Origin: Aliarcobacter sp017996075
GTDB lineage: Bacteria > Campylobacterota > Campylobacteria > Campylobacterales > Arcobacteraceae
Direction: 5' to 3' (one strand)
NCBI RefSeq assembly: GCF_051062515.1
Contig: NZ_JAMXEK010000001.1
DNA: 64,000 bases
The notes under the pieces were generated by a model. That model was not told where the DNA came from. It saw nothing but the letters and a program-made list of their open reading frames with translations, and did no database searches. A program made the position numbers and the translations under genes. Positions 34,125 through 42,198 of this stretch are shown here, one piece after another. Positions within the stretch are counted from its first letter, which is position 1. Each line of letters starts with the position of its first letter.

Positions 34125-35459
34125 TTATAGTGTTTTTTTGAAAAAATCTACTAAATTTTTCATAGATGATTCAACATCTTTTTTATTTTTACCTTCAAGC
34201 AAAAGTCTAATTTTATTTTCAGTTCCTGAATATCTTATCAAATCTCTTATACCTTTTTCTCTAATTGGTTTTAAAATCTCATCTAAACCTTTTATATCTT
34301 TTAACGGTATTTTTTCACTAACCTTTAAATTTTCTAATATTTGAGGATATAAAGTAAATGGATTTAAAGCAACACTTGCTTTTTTCTTTGATTTTATTAT
34401 TAAAGCCAAAACTTGAAGTGCTGAAGCCAAACCATCACCTGTTTTTGCAGCATCTGAAAATATTATATGTCCACTTTGCTCACCACCAAAATTTACACCA
34501 TTTTTTTTCATAACTTCAAGCACATATTTATCACCAACATCACTTCTTAAAAGTTTTATTTTGTGTTTTTCCAAATAATCTTCTAAAGCTTTATTTGACA
34601 TAACTGTAGCAACACAAGCATCTCCTTCTAAAAGATTCTCCTCTTTTAGATATACACTTAAAGCTCCTAAAAGATTGTCACCATCAACAATATCTCCATT
34701 TTCATCAATAACAACTAGTCTATCAGCATCACCATCAAGTGCAAGACCAATATCAGCTCTATATTCACGAACTAAATTTGAAACATTCTCAGGATGCATA
34801 GCTCCACAATTATCGTTAATATTAAAACCATTTGGTTTATTATTTATTGTAATTACATCAGCTCCTAACTCTTCTAAAATGGTAGGAGCAACTTTGTATG
34901 CAGCACCATTTGCACAATCAAGAACAATTCTTAATCCCTTTAGAGTTAAATCTTTTGGAAAAGAACTTTTTATTACAACAATATATCTTCCAATAACATC
35001 ATCTATTCTTTTTGAAGAGCCAATATCTTTTTCAACAGCTTGATTTTGTTGTAGTAAATTATCATCATTAAAAATTTTCTCAATCTCTTTTTCACTTTCA
35101 ACACTAAGTTTGTTACCATGATTATCGAAAAATTTTATTCCATTATCTTCAAATGGATTATGTGAAGCACTAATCATAATACCAGCATCACATCTCATGC
35201 TCTCCGTTAAGTATGCAATAGCAGGAGTAGGCATAGGTCCTATTTGAATTACATTGTAACCAACAGAAGTTAATCCACTTACAAGTGCATTTTCTATCAT
35301 ATAACCACTTCTTCTTGTATCTTTACCTACAAGAATTTTATTTGTTGTTGAGTGTTTCCTAAAATAAATTCCAGCTGCTTGCGCTAATTTTATAACTGTA
35401 ATAACATCTAAAAACTCTCCAGCCTTTCCTCTAACTCCGTCTGTTCCAAATAGTTTCAT
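34125..35459 (-). CDS. glmM: Phosphoglucosamine mutase
   Basis: A 444-residue enzyme interconverting glucosamine-6- and glucosamine-1-phosphate for peptidoglycan and LPS. The phosphoserine loop is MISASHNPFEDNGIKFF, the metal loop ALDGDADRL, the sugar loop GGEQSGHIIF and the phosphate-binding RYSGTENKIR. The length is standard. Divergent from rpsT. Confidence 0.97.
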   Translation of the reverse strand: MKLFGTDGVRGKAGEFLDVITVIKLAQAAGIYFRKHSTTNKILVGKDTRRSGYMIENALVSGLTSVGYNVIQIGPMPTPAIAYLTESMRCDAGIMISASHNPFEDNGIKFFDNHGNKLSVESEKEIEKIFNDDNLLQQNQAVEKDIGSSKRIDDVIGRYIVVIKSSFPKDLTLKGLRIVLDCANGAAYKVAPTILEELGADVITINNKPNGFNINDNCGAMHPENVSNLVREYRADIGLALDGDADRLVVIDENGDIVDGDNLLGALSVYLKEENLLEGDACVATVMSNKALEDYLEKHKIKLLRSDVGDKYVLEVMKKNGVNFGGEQSGHIIFSDAAKTGDGLASALQVLALIIKSKKKASVALNPFTLYPQILENLKVSEKIPLKDIKGLDEILKPIREKGIRDLIRYSGTENKIRLLLEGKNKKDVESSMKNLVDFFKKTL

Positions 35460-35542
35460 TAAATCTTCCTAAAATTAAACTCTATTTAAGTTATTTTGGA
35501 TAGTATTCTATCCTTTAAAAATTTATAAAGAGGTTAAATAAA

Positions 35543-35803
35543 ATGGCAAATCATAAATCTTCTGAGAAGAGAGCTAGACAGACATTAGTAAAAACTATAA
35601 GAAATAGATTTTACAAAACAAGAATTAAAAACATCACTAAAGATGTTATTGCAGCAGTAGAAAGTGCTGATAAAGAAAAAGCAGTAGTTGCTATGAAAGT
35701 TGCAAATAAATACTTCCACCACTGCGTTTCAAAAGGTATTTTAGCAAAAGGTACAGCTTCTAGAAAAGTAAGCAGACTTCAACTAAAAGTTAATGCTATA
35801 TAA
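35543..35803 (+). CDS. rpsT: 30S ribosomal protein S20
   Basis: An 86-residue basic protein of the small subunit: MANHKSSEKRARQ start and helical KTRIKN-rich body are typical. GAGG lies upstream of the ATG. It precedes prfA by 3 bases, the order conserved in Helicobacter and Campylobacter. Confidence 0.97.
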   Translation: MANHKSSEKRARQTLVKTIRNRFYKTRIKNITKDVIAAVESADKEKAVVAMKVANKYFHHCVSKGILAKGTASRKVSRLQLKVNAI

Positions 35804-35806
35804 TTT

Positions 35807-36874
35807 ATGCTAAAAGACAAACTCCAACCTTTTATTACTAGATCAGAGGAGATTACAAATCTATTGATGTCTCCTGACATAACTAGTGATATAAAAAGAA
35901 TGACAACTCTGTCAAAAGAGCAATCAAGTATAGAACCAATTGTTAGAAAAGCAAAAGAGTATATAAAAGTTCTTGAAAATATTGAAGAGAACAGAAGTAT
36001 GCTTGATGATTCTGAGCTGGGTGATTTAGCAAAAGAAGAGTTAAAAGAACTTGAGCAAAAAAAACCTATTTTGGAAGATGAGATAAAACTTCTTATGATT
36101 CCAAAAGATCCAAATGATGATAGAAATATATATTTGGAGCTTAGAGCTGGAACAGGCGGAGATGAAGCTGCACTTTTTGTTGGAGATTTGTTTCGTGGTT
36201 ATTTGCGATATGCAGAAAACAATGACTGGAAAGTTGAAATAATGAGTTCAAGTGATAGTGAAGCTGGTGGCTACAAAGAGATTGTAATACTTGTAAAGGG
36301 TGACCATGTTTACTCAAAGCTAAAATTTGAAGGTGGAACTCACAGAGTTCAAAGAGTTCCAGCAACAGAGTCTCAAGGTAGAGTTCACACTTCTGCAATT
36401 ACAGTTGCTGTTATGCCAGAAGTTGATGATGTTGAAGTTGAGATAAATGAAAATGACCTTAAAATTGATGTAATGCGTGCAAGTGGAAATGGTGGACAAT
36501 CTGTAAATACTACCGATTCTGCTGTAAGAATTACTCATATTCCTTCAGGTATTGTTGTAACAAATCAAGACCAAAAATCTCAACACAAAAATAAAGATAG
36601 AGCCATGAAAGTTCTTAAAGCTAAACTTTTTGAAATTGAGATGCAAAAAAAGATGGAAGCTGAGGGTGCAAATAGAAAAGAGCAAGTAGGAACTGGAGAT
36701 AGAAGTGGAAGAATTAGAACTTATAATTTTCCACAAAATCGTCTAAGTGACCACAGAATAAATCTAACTTTATATCGACTTGACTATATTCTTCAAGATG
36801 GTCTGTTTGATGAGGTAATTGATCCTCTTATTGCTGATCATCAATCAAGACTTATCGAAGCAAATGGGCTATAA
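35807..36874 (+). CDS. prfA: Peptide chain release factor 1
   Basis: A 355-residue release factor reading UAA and UAG. The codon-recognition motif PAT is in RVPATESQGR, and the catalytic GGQ is in ASGNGGQSVNTTDSAVRIT. The start ATG lies 3 bases after rpsT, so the genes are coupled. A terminator hairpin overlaps its stop codon. Confidence 0.98.
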   Translation: MLKDKLQPFITRSEEITNLLMSPDITSDIKRMTTLSKEQSSIEPIVRKAKEYIKVLENIEENRSMLDDSELGDLAKEELKELEQKKPILEDEIKLLMIPKDPNDDRNIYLELRAGTGGDEAALFVGDLFRGYLRYAENNDWKVEIMSSSDSEAGGYKEIVILVKGDHVYSKLKFEGGTHRVQRVPATESQGRVHTSAITVAVMPEVDDVEVEINENDLKIDVMRASGNGGQSVNTTDSAVRITHIPSGIVVTNQDQKSQHKNKDRAMKVLKAKLFEIEMQKKMEAEGANRKEQVGTGDRSGRIRTYNFPQNRLSDHRINLTLYRLDYILQDGLFDEVIDPLIADHQSRLIEANGL

Positions 36875-36880
36875 AAGCCC
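36866..36880 (+). terminator. Terminator of rpsT-prfA
   Basis: GGGCT, ATAAA, AGCCC followed by TTTTTGTTTT. The left arm encodes the last residues of release factor 1. Confidence 0.85.
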
Positions 36881-36909
36881 TTTTTGTTTTAATCTATAAA
36901 TTCTATTTT

Positions 36910-37386
36910 TTAAATAACAAATTTTTCAATTAGTTGCCAAACTCCAGCTGTACAAATTCCAGCAAAAATTCCAGCAACAACATCATCGCCCATTACTCCT
37001 AATCCACCTTTTACATCTCTATCTATTTTCCCAATAATAGATGGTTTCCAAATATCAAAGATTCTAAAAAATATAAAAGCAACAGGAGCTAAAATGAAAA
37101 CATTTTCACTATTTATTCCACAAATAGCTAAAGCTATCCACATACCAGCTAATTCATCTATTACAATTTCACTACTATCGTGTTTCCCAATCTCTTTTTC
37201 ATAAAGATCTATTTGTTTTATAGCTATTATAGTTATTAAAATAGATAGTAGAAATAGAGATGATGTGTGTAAAAACTCAAGTAAAATAACTCCTAAAATT
37301 AAAGATACAAAACTTCCAACAGTACCAGGTGCTTTTGGACTTAATCCACTAAATCCAACAGTTAAGAAAAATTTTCTAAAATTCAT
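36910..37386 (-). CDS. pgpA: Phosphatidylglycerophosphatase A
   Basis: A 158-residue inner-membrane enzyme that dephosphorylates phosphatidylglycerophosphate. Motifs: GLSPKAPGTVGSF near the N-terminus, VIDELAGMWIAL (metal-binding Asp/Glu) and the C-terminal GGLGVMGDDVVAGI. Four membrane segments. It lies 2 bases downstream of the orphan regulator gene. Confidence 0.93.
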   Translation of the reverse strand: MNFRKFFLTVGFSGLSPKAPGTVGSFVSLILGVILLEFLHTSSLFLLSILITIIAIKQIDLYEKEIGKHDSSEIVIDELAGMWIALAICGINSENVFILAPVAFIFFRIFDIWKPSIIGKIDRDVKGGLGVMGDDVVAGIFAGICTAGVWQLIEKFVI

Positions 37387-37388
37387 AG

Positions 37389-38279
37389 TTACTTCTTTTT
37401 ATCAATTTCAAGTTTTTTTCTCTTTTCCCAAAGAGATTTTCTAGATATTCCCAGTCTTTTTGAAAGCTCAGTATCAGGATATCTATTTTGATGGTTAATT
37501 ACTATAGTTTTTATATAATCGTTTATTGACATAATTTGACTATGATCTAAAGATTTATTTTTACTATTAAAAACTACTTTTTTGTGAGTAAATTCATCAT
37601 CACTTTCTAAAGAACAAATTACACATTTTTTATCTAGAATCTGTTTTATTAGTTGATCTTTTACATTTCTTTTTAAAGTATGATAATCAGTAAGGTAAAT
37701 AATAGTTCTTTCAAATTGATTTGTTATCTGTTTTTGCCAATTTGCTGAAGATAAAGAGATAAATTTTATTGGTAAGTTTACTTTTTTTGCAATTTCAAAA
37801 ACAAGTTTATCAGCATAACTTTGAAAATTTGTCTCTATTAATAAAGGGAATGAAAGAGGAACTAATACATCTTTTATATCAATATCACTCATGGTAAATT
37901 CGAAATAATCTTTTAATACTTTAAGCTCTCTTCTTATAGCTCTACACTCTTTATAGTGATAAATCTTTCTAACTAATTCATCCATTAAAAATGGCTTCAT
38001 AATATAATCTTTTGCTCCATCTTTAATAGGATTTGTTACAGTTTCATCTGAAATATATGATACTAAAAGGAGTATTATTGAATTTTGACCATATTTTTTA
38101 ATAACACCTTTTACTATTGAACTTGAGATAGATGTTGAAAGAAGTACAATATCATACTCTTTTGTTAAATTTTCAAGATTTACATTTTCTACAAAATCAC
38201 AGTTATGACCATCATCAAGAAGTCTTGAAACAACTTTCTGTGCTAGATAAACTTCATTTTCAATTATTAGTATATTCAT
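37389..38279 (-). CDS. Orphan atypical response regulator of the HP1021/CemR family
   Basis: A 296-residue regulator whose receiver domain lacks the phosphoacceptor Asp: the position reads IVLLSTS, with Ser instead. The C-terminus (about 255-290, TELSKRLGISRKSLWEKRKKL) is a Fis/NtrC-type helix-turn-helix. Length, the Asp loss and the place beside ispDF match H. pylori HP1021, C. jejuni Cj1608 (CemR) and A. butzleri Abu0127, which control energy metabolism and bind TGTTWCW boxes; HP1021 also acts at the replication origin. Such boxes occur upstream of ispDF. It shares 1-base spacing with ispDF. Confidence 0.85.
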   Translation of the reverse strand: MNILIIENEVYLAQKVVSRLLDDGHNCDFVENVNLENLTKEYDIVLLSTSISSSIVKGVIKKYGQNSIILLLVSYISDETVTNPIKDGAKDYIMKPFLMDELVRKIYHYKECRAIRRELKVLKDYFEFTMSDIDIKDVLVPLSFPLLIETNFQSYADKLVFEIAKKVNLPIKFISLSSANWQKQITNQFERTIIYLTDYHTLKRNVKDQLIKQILDKKCVICSLESDDEFTHKKVVFNSKNKSLDHSQIMSINDYIKTIVINHQNRYPDTELSKRLGISRKSLWEKRKKLEIDKKK

Positions 38280-38280
38280 T

Positions 38281-39402
38281 TTATTTAGTCCAATCGTAAT
38301 ATCTTAAATTTGTCATAGCTTGTACAACTACTCCTTCTTCTCTTCCAACAGCACCTAACTTTTCAGCTGTTGATGCTTTGATATTTATAAATTGCTTTGG
38401 AAGATTTAAAAGTTTTGATAAACTACTTTTTATCTCATTTTTATGAGGATTTATTTTTGGTTTTTGAGCAATTATTGTAATATCAATGTTTACAAGCTCA
38501 TATCCAACATTATTTACAAAACTTATAATTTTTTGTAAAAGTATTTTTGAGTCGATTCCTTTAAATTTATCATCAGTATCTGGGAAAAACTCTCCAATAT
38601 CACCAGCTCCAATAGCACCTAAAAGGGCATCAATTAAAGAGTGGATTAAAACATCACCATCACTGTGAGCTTTAAATCCATAATCATATGGCAATTTTAC
38701 ACCACCTAAAAACATCTCTTTTTTATCTTCAAAACTATGAATATCATATCCAATTCCAACAAATTGTGTTTTAGCTGGAGCTTTTAGACATGGAATTTGT
38801 GAAATATCTTCAAAAAAAGTTAGTTTTTTACTAGCGATATCACCTTTTATATAAAATATATCTTCACCTATATTTTTTATAGCACTACTTTCATCTGTAA
38901 ATTCAATATCTTTTGAAATTGCTTTTCTTAGGATATCACTATTTGATAACTGAGGAGTTTGAATAAGTTTTACATCTTCTCTATTAATAGTATTTTGCTC
39001 AAAGATAACAGTATCACTTACATCTAAAATTGGAACTATACAAGAGGCTTTGCTTTTATTTTGGATTAAATCAGAAATAATATTTTTGCTAATACAAGCA
39101 CGTGCAACATCGCTTATCATTACATAAGGAGTATCAACAAATTCTAAAGCATTTTTTATAGAATTTTGTCTTGTATCTCCACCTTCAACATAAATAAAAT
39201 CATCACTAAAGTTTTTCATGTAGCTTAACTCATCTTTATGTGAAACGACAATAGTTTTTGAAAAGTTTGAAAAAGAGTTTAATCTATTTGTAACATTTAA
39301 CCACAGTGGTTCATTATCAACTCTAATCCACTGTTTTTTGCATAAATTATCAAATCTTGTAGAGTTTCCAGCACATAAAACAACTAAAGTAATATCTTTC
39401 AA
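38281..39402 (-). CDS. ispDF: Bifunctional IspD/IspF of the MEP isoprenoid pathway
   Basis: A 373-residue fusion. The IspD part (about 1-205) makes CDP-methylerythritol: LVVLCAGNSTRF and the YVEGGDTRQNSIKNAL stretch bind CTP. The IspF part (about 215-373) makes methylerythritol cyclodiphosphate: GIGYDIHSF and SDGDVLIHSLIDALLGA carry the zinc ligands, with IDITIIAQKPKI and ATTAEKLG-like KASTAEKLGAVGREEG near the end. The fusion is standard in Campylobacterota. Confidence 0.95.
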   Translation of the reverse strand: MKDITLVVLCAGNSTRFDNLCKKQWIRVDNEPLWLNVTNRLNSFSNFSKTIVVSHKDELSYMKNFSDDFIYVEGGDTRQNSIKNALEFVDTPYVMISDVARACISKNIISDLIQNKSKASCIVPILDVSDTVIFEQNTINREDVKLIQTPQLSNSDILRKAISKDIEFTDESSAIKNIGEDIFYIKGDIASKKLTFFEDISQIPCLKAPAKTQFVGIGYDIHSFEDKKEMFLGGVKLPYDYGFKAHSDGDVLIHSLIDALLGAIGAGDIGEFFPDTDDKFKGIDSKILLQKIISFVNNVGYELVNIDITIIAQKPKINPHKNEIKSSLSKLLNLPKQFINIKASTAEKLGAVGREEGVVVQAMTNLRYYDWTK

Positions 39403-39424
39403 TTATAAACCTTTGAGTAAAAAA

Positions 39425-39496
39425 GTTACATATTGTAACTAAATGTTACTTATAATACTTTTAAGAATTACTCTTTATATTGTCATTTATGTTACT
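39425..39496 (-). promoter_or_regulatory. Cluster of TGTTWCW-like boxes upstream of ispDF and the orphan regulator
   Basis: TGTTACT occurs at 39444-39450 and again at 39490-39496, and GTTACA-TAT-TGTAAC (39425-39439) forms a palindrome of two related half-sites. The H. pylori HP1021 box is known as TGTTWCW. The regulator is encoded in this operon, so autoregulation is plausible. Confidence 0.4.
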
Positions 39497-40279
39497 TATT
39501 GTAGTAATAAACCCATTACTATCTAATCCAAATAACTCAATTTCATTAATAGCTTTTTTTATATTTGATTCTAATAAAGGCTCTCTTAAATTTGAAACAA
39601 GAGTAACAATATCCAAGATAAGAGCTTTTAGTCTAAACTCATTTGGACAATTTTTCAAATCTTTTGAAAATAAGATTGGAAATATAATATTGTGACTTAA
39701 ACCCCAATTCTTAAGTATATTTGAGCTTATTCTTTGAGCATTAAAACCTATAAATTTCTCTTCAGCTTTGCTCATATTCGAGTTATTTATTTCACTTAAA
39801 AACTGCTCAGTTAGTTTATGTTCGCTTATTGCTTTTGAAATAAGAGGTTTTGCTAAATCTTGTAAAAATGCTGGAATAAGAAGCTCATCTTTTAGTTTTT
39901 TATCACTATTTTTTAACCACATTTCAACAATTAACATTGAAAGAGTATTTGAATATAAAAAATCATCAAAAGTTACAGCATATGAAAAGAGATTTGTTTT
40001 TATACTTCTACAAAAGCATAAAGATGTTGCCAATGCACAAACAAACTCTAAACTAGTAATTGAGATAAAATTTTGTATATTTTTTGGTTTATTAAAAAAG
40101 TCAAATATTTGAAAATCCATAATTTTTAAAATATCTAAATGAAGATTTTTATCTTTTTTTATAATCATAGCAAGTTGTTTAAAATTTCTATTTTTTGATT
40201 TTCTAAAACTATCTAACTCTATGATGATTTCTGGTAAATTTGGTATGTTTTGTAAATATTTTGCGAAATTTTTTATCAT
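39461..40279 (-). CDS. HDOD domain protein
   Basis: A 272-residue protein matching the HDOD fold (an HD-like helical domain without the metal-binding His-Asp pair). Segments LPEIIIELDSFRK, FKQLAMIIKKDKNLHLDILKIM and ALATSLCF fit the family, with LLIPAFLQDLAKPLI in place of the GLLHDIG motif. Such proteins usually regulate signalling or motility. It sits upstream of ispDF on the same strand with a 58-base gap. Confidence 0.8.
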   Translation of the reverse strand: MIKNFAKYLQNIPNLPEIIIELDSFRKSKNRNFKQLAMIIKKDKNLHLDILKIMDFQIFDFFNKPKNIQNFISITSLEFVCALATSLCFCRSIKTNLFSYAVTFDDFLYSNTLSMLIVEMWLKNSDKKLKDELLIPAFLQDLAKPLISKAISEHKLTEQFLSEINNSNMSKAEEKFIGFNAQRISSNILKNWGLSHNIIFPILFSKDLKNCPNEFRLKALILDIVTLVSNLREPLLESNIKKAINEIELFGLDSNGFITTISNINDNIKSNS

Positions 40280-40414
40280 TTTGTCTAAAAACCTATTATG
40301 AAATAAGGATGATTATATAAAATTGTAACTTATACTAAAGATATTAAATATAATTAAGCTATAAAAGAAAATTAATATGCTTTTAAATATTCTTTATGCT
40401 AGAATATTTTTTTT

Positions 40415-40494
40415 ATTGCGGGGGGACGCTTTGGCGTTGAGAAGGTAAAACCTGACCCTTTGAACCTGATGGTTAAGACCAGCGTAGGAAGTAA
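40415..40494 (+). promoter_or_regulatory. TPP (THI-box) riboswitch
   Basis: The conserved THI elements are present in order: GGGG-ACGC near 40421, TTGAGA (variant of CTGAGA) at 40436, ACCCTTTGAACCTGAT around 40455, GGTTAAGACC and GCGTAGGAAG. It binds thiamine pyrophosphate and precedes a terminator hairpin and thiC, so high TPP should stop transcription. Confidence 0.95.
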
Positions 40495-40540
40495 ATTTTA
40501 AAAATTAAATTTGATAAAGCTAAAATAGATAAAATTTAAT

Positions 40541-40574
40541 AAAAAGTACTTTCTTTTGAGAGTACTTTTTTTTT
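40541..40574 (+). terminator. Riboswitch expression-platform terminator
   Basis: AAAAAGTACT and AGTACTTTTT form a perfect 10-bp stem around a 10-base loop, then continue in T. It lies between the TPP aptamer and thiC, as expected for transcriptional control. Confidence 0.85.
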
Positions 40575-40626
40575 GCTCAAAATTTGTCTTAGCAATAAAG
40601 AAAATAATATTAATTTAGGAGCAAAA

Positions 40627-41988
40627 ATGCAAGATATACACAAATGGTTAGAAGAACACAAAAACGATGAAGTAAGAACTCAAATGTATTATGCAAAACA
40701 GGGAGTTATAACTCCTCATATGGAGTATGTTGCAAAAGTTGAAAATCTTGATGCTGAATTTATAAGAAGTGAAATTGCAAGAGGAAGACTTATAATTCCT
40801 GCAAATGTAAATCATACAAATCAAATTCCTATGGCTATTGGAATTGCAAGTTCTTGTAAAATAAATGCAAATATTGGAAGTTCAGCACTAGCAAGTGATG
40901 TTAGTAAAGAGATTGAAAAAGTTGATGTTTGTTTAAAGTATGGTGCTGATACTATCATGGATTTAAGTACAGGTGGAGATTTGGATATGATTAGAAAGGC
41001 TGTTATAACTCATTCTACAGTTCCAATTGGTACAGTTCCTATTTATCAAATACTACATGATGTAAAAGATAAAATAGAGGATTTAAGTATTGAAAAAATG
41101 CTTGAAGTTATTGAAAGACAAGCACAACAAGGTGTTTCTTATTTCACAATCCATGCTGGATTTTTACTTGAATTTATGCCACATATTGCAAAAAGAAAGA
41201 TGGGAATAGTTTCAAGAGGTGGTTCATTAATGGCTGCTTGGATGATGCACTATCACAAAGAGAATCCATTTAATACAGCTTTTGATAAAATCTTAGATAT
41301 TTGTAGAAAGTATGATGTATCTTTATCTTTGGGTGATAGTTTAAGACCAGGATGTTTAGCAGATGCATCTGATGAAGCACAACTAAGAGAGCTAAAAGTT
41401 CTTGGAGATTTGACTTTAAGAGCTTGGGAAAAAGATGTACAAGTTATGATAGAAGGACCTGGTCATGTGCCTTTAAATCAAATTGAGCGAAATATGAAGA
41501 TAGAAAAAGAGTATTGTCATGAAGCTCCTTTTTATATTTTAGGACCTCTTACAACTGATATTGCTGCTGGTTATGATCATATCTCAAGTGCAATTGGTGC
41601 TGCTGTTGGTGGATGGCATGGAGCTAGTATGCTTTGTTATGTTACTCCAAAAGAGCATTTAGGATTACCAAATGCTGAAGATGTTAGAAATGGAATTATT
41701 GCATATAAAATTGCAGCTCATAGTGCCGATATAGCAAGAGGAAGAAAAGGTGCAAGAGATATTGATGATGAGATGAGTGATGCAAGATACGCATTTAATT
41801 GGAACAAACAGTTTGAACTTTGTTTAGATCCAGATCGAGCAAGAGAGTATCACGATGAAACTTTACCTCAAGATGTATTTAAAGAAGCAGAGTTTTGCTC
41901 AATGTGTGGACCAAAGTTTTGTTCATATAAGATAACTCAAAAAATTGTAAAAGAGCATGGTGAAGCAATAGATAACATGGTAGGGTAA
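40627..41988 (+). CDS. thiC: Phosphomethylpyrimidine synthase
   Basis: A 453-residue radical-SAM enzyme that makes the pyrimidine of thiamine from aminoimidazole ribotide. The C-terminal cluster motif is CSMCGPKFC; MDLSTGGDLD, GTVPIYQ and GPGHVPLNQI are family segments. The ATG at 40627 is preceded by AGGAG, whereas a frame from 40573 starts inside the terminator. It is controlled by the TPP riboswitch. Confidence 0.97.
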   Translation: MQDIHKWLEEHKNDEVRTQMYYAKQGVITPHMEYVAKVENLDAEFIRSEIARGRLIIPANVNHTNQIPMAIGIASSCKINANIGSSALASDVSKEIEKVDVCLKYGADTIMDLSTGGDLDMIRKAVITHSTVPIGTVPIYQILHDVKDKIEDLSIEKMLEVIERQAQQGVSYFTIHAGFLLEFMPHIAKRKMGIVSRGGSLMAAWMMHYHKENPFNTAFDKILDICRKYDVSLSLGDSLRPGCLADASDEAQLRELKVLGDLTLRAWEKDVQVMIEGPGHVPLNQIERNMKIEKEYCHEAPFYILGPLTTDIAAGYDHISSAIGAAVGGWHGASMLCYVTPKEHLGLPNAEDVRNGIIAYKIAAHSADIARGRKGARDIDDEMSDARYAFNWNKQFELCLDPDRAREYHDETLPQDVFKEAEFCSMCGPKFCSYKITQKIVKEHGEAIDNMVG

Positions 41989-42016
41989 TTTAAGACAAAA
42001 ATTATCCTAATTAAAA

Positions 42017-42022
42017 TATAAT
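42017..42022 (+). promoter_or_regulatory. -10 box of the mrp leader
   Basis: TATAAT at 42017-42022, 29 bases past the thiC stop; a -35 box is not clear (AAGACA at 41992-41997 is a weak candidate). It predicts a start near 42029, just before the structured leader. Confidence 0.55.
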
Positions 42023-42028
42023 ACTCTT

Positions 42029-42192
42029 CTGGTTATGAGATGGTTCCTTTTTTTATAGGGAACTTGTGGAATAAGGCTTCGTTCTCGAAGCCCTTTAGGA
42101 TTTTGCTACTTTTAGGAATTTTTTATAAATTCTGTTGAAAAGTAGTTTATGTGATATGGTTCCTTTTTTTATAGGGAACCTAAAAAAAAGGA
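42029..42192 (+). ncRNA. Structured leader or small RNA upstream of mrp
   Basis: Four hairpins: GGTTCC/GGAAC (42042-42063); GGCTTCG/CGAAGCC (42075-42092); CTACTTTT/AAAAGTAG (42106-42145) with an inner GAATTT/AAATTC; and GGTTCC/GGAACC (42158-42180). The first and last come from an identical 23-base sequence. In the last, TCCTTTTTTT (42161-42170) can instead pair with AAAAAAAGGA (42183-42192), the mrp ribosome binding site. I do not recognise it as tmRNA, SRP RNA, RNase P RNA or a known riboswitch; 6S RNA cannot be excluded. Confidence 0.6.
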
Positions 42193-42198
42193 TTTAAA

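Larger units (their letters stand above)
40280..40626 (+). other. Intergenic region holding the thiC leader
   Basis: This 347-base gap lies between the divergent HDOD gene and thiC. The first 130 bases are AT-rich with TTGTAACTTATAC near 40323 and no recognisable gene. The rest is a TPP riboswitch and a terminator, described separately. Confidence 0.8.

Noticed and set aside
42041..42179. The two GGTTCC hairpins as ends of a mobile element
   Set aside because: The 23-base copies are direct repeats, there is no coding frame between them, and each is a small hairpin; a leader RNA explains them better.
42029..42192. Calling the mrp leader a 6S RNA, tmRNA or SRP RNA
   Set aside because: None of the recognisable core motifs of tmRNA or SRP RNA is present and I cannot show the long 6S closing stem; left as an unassigned structured RNA.
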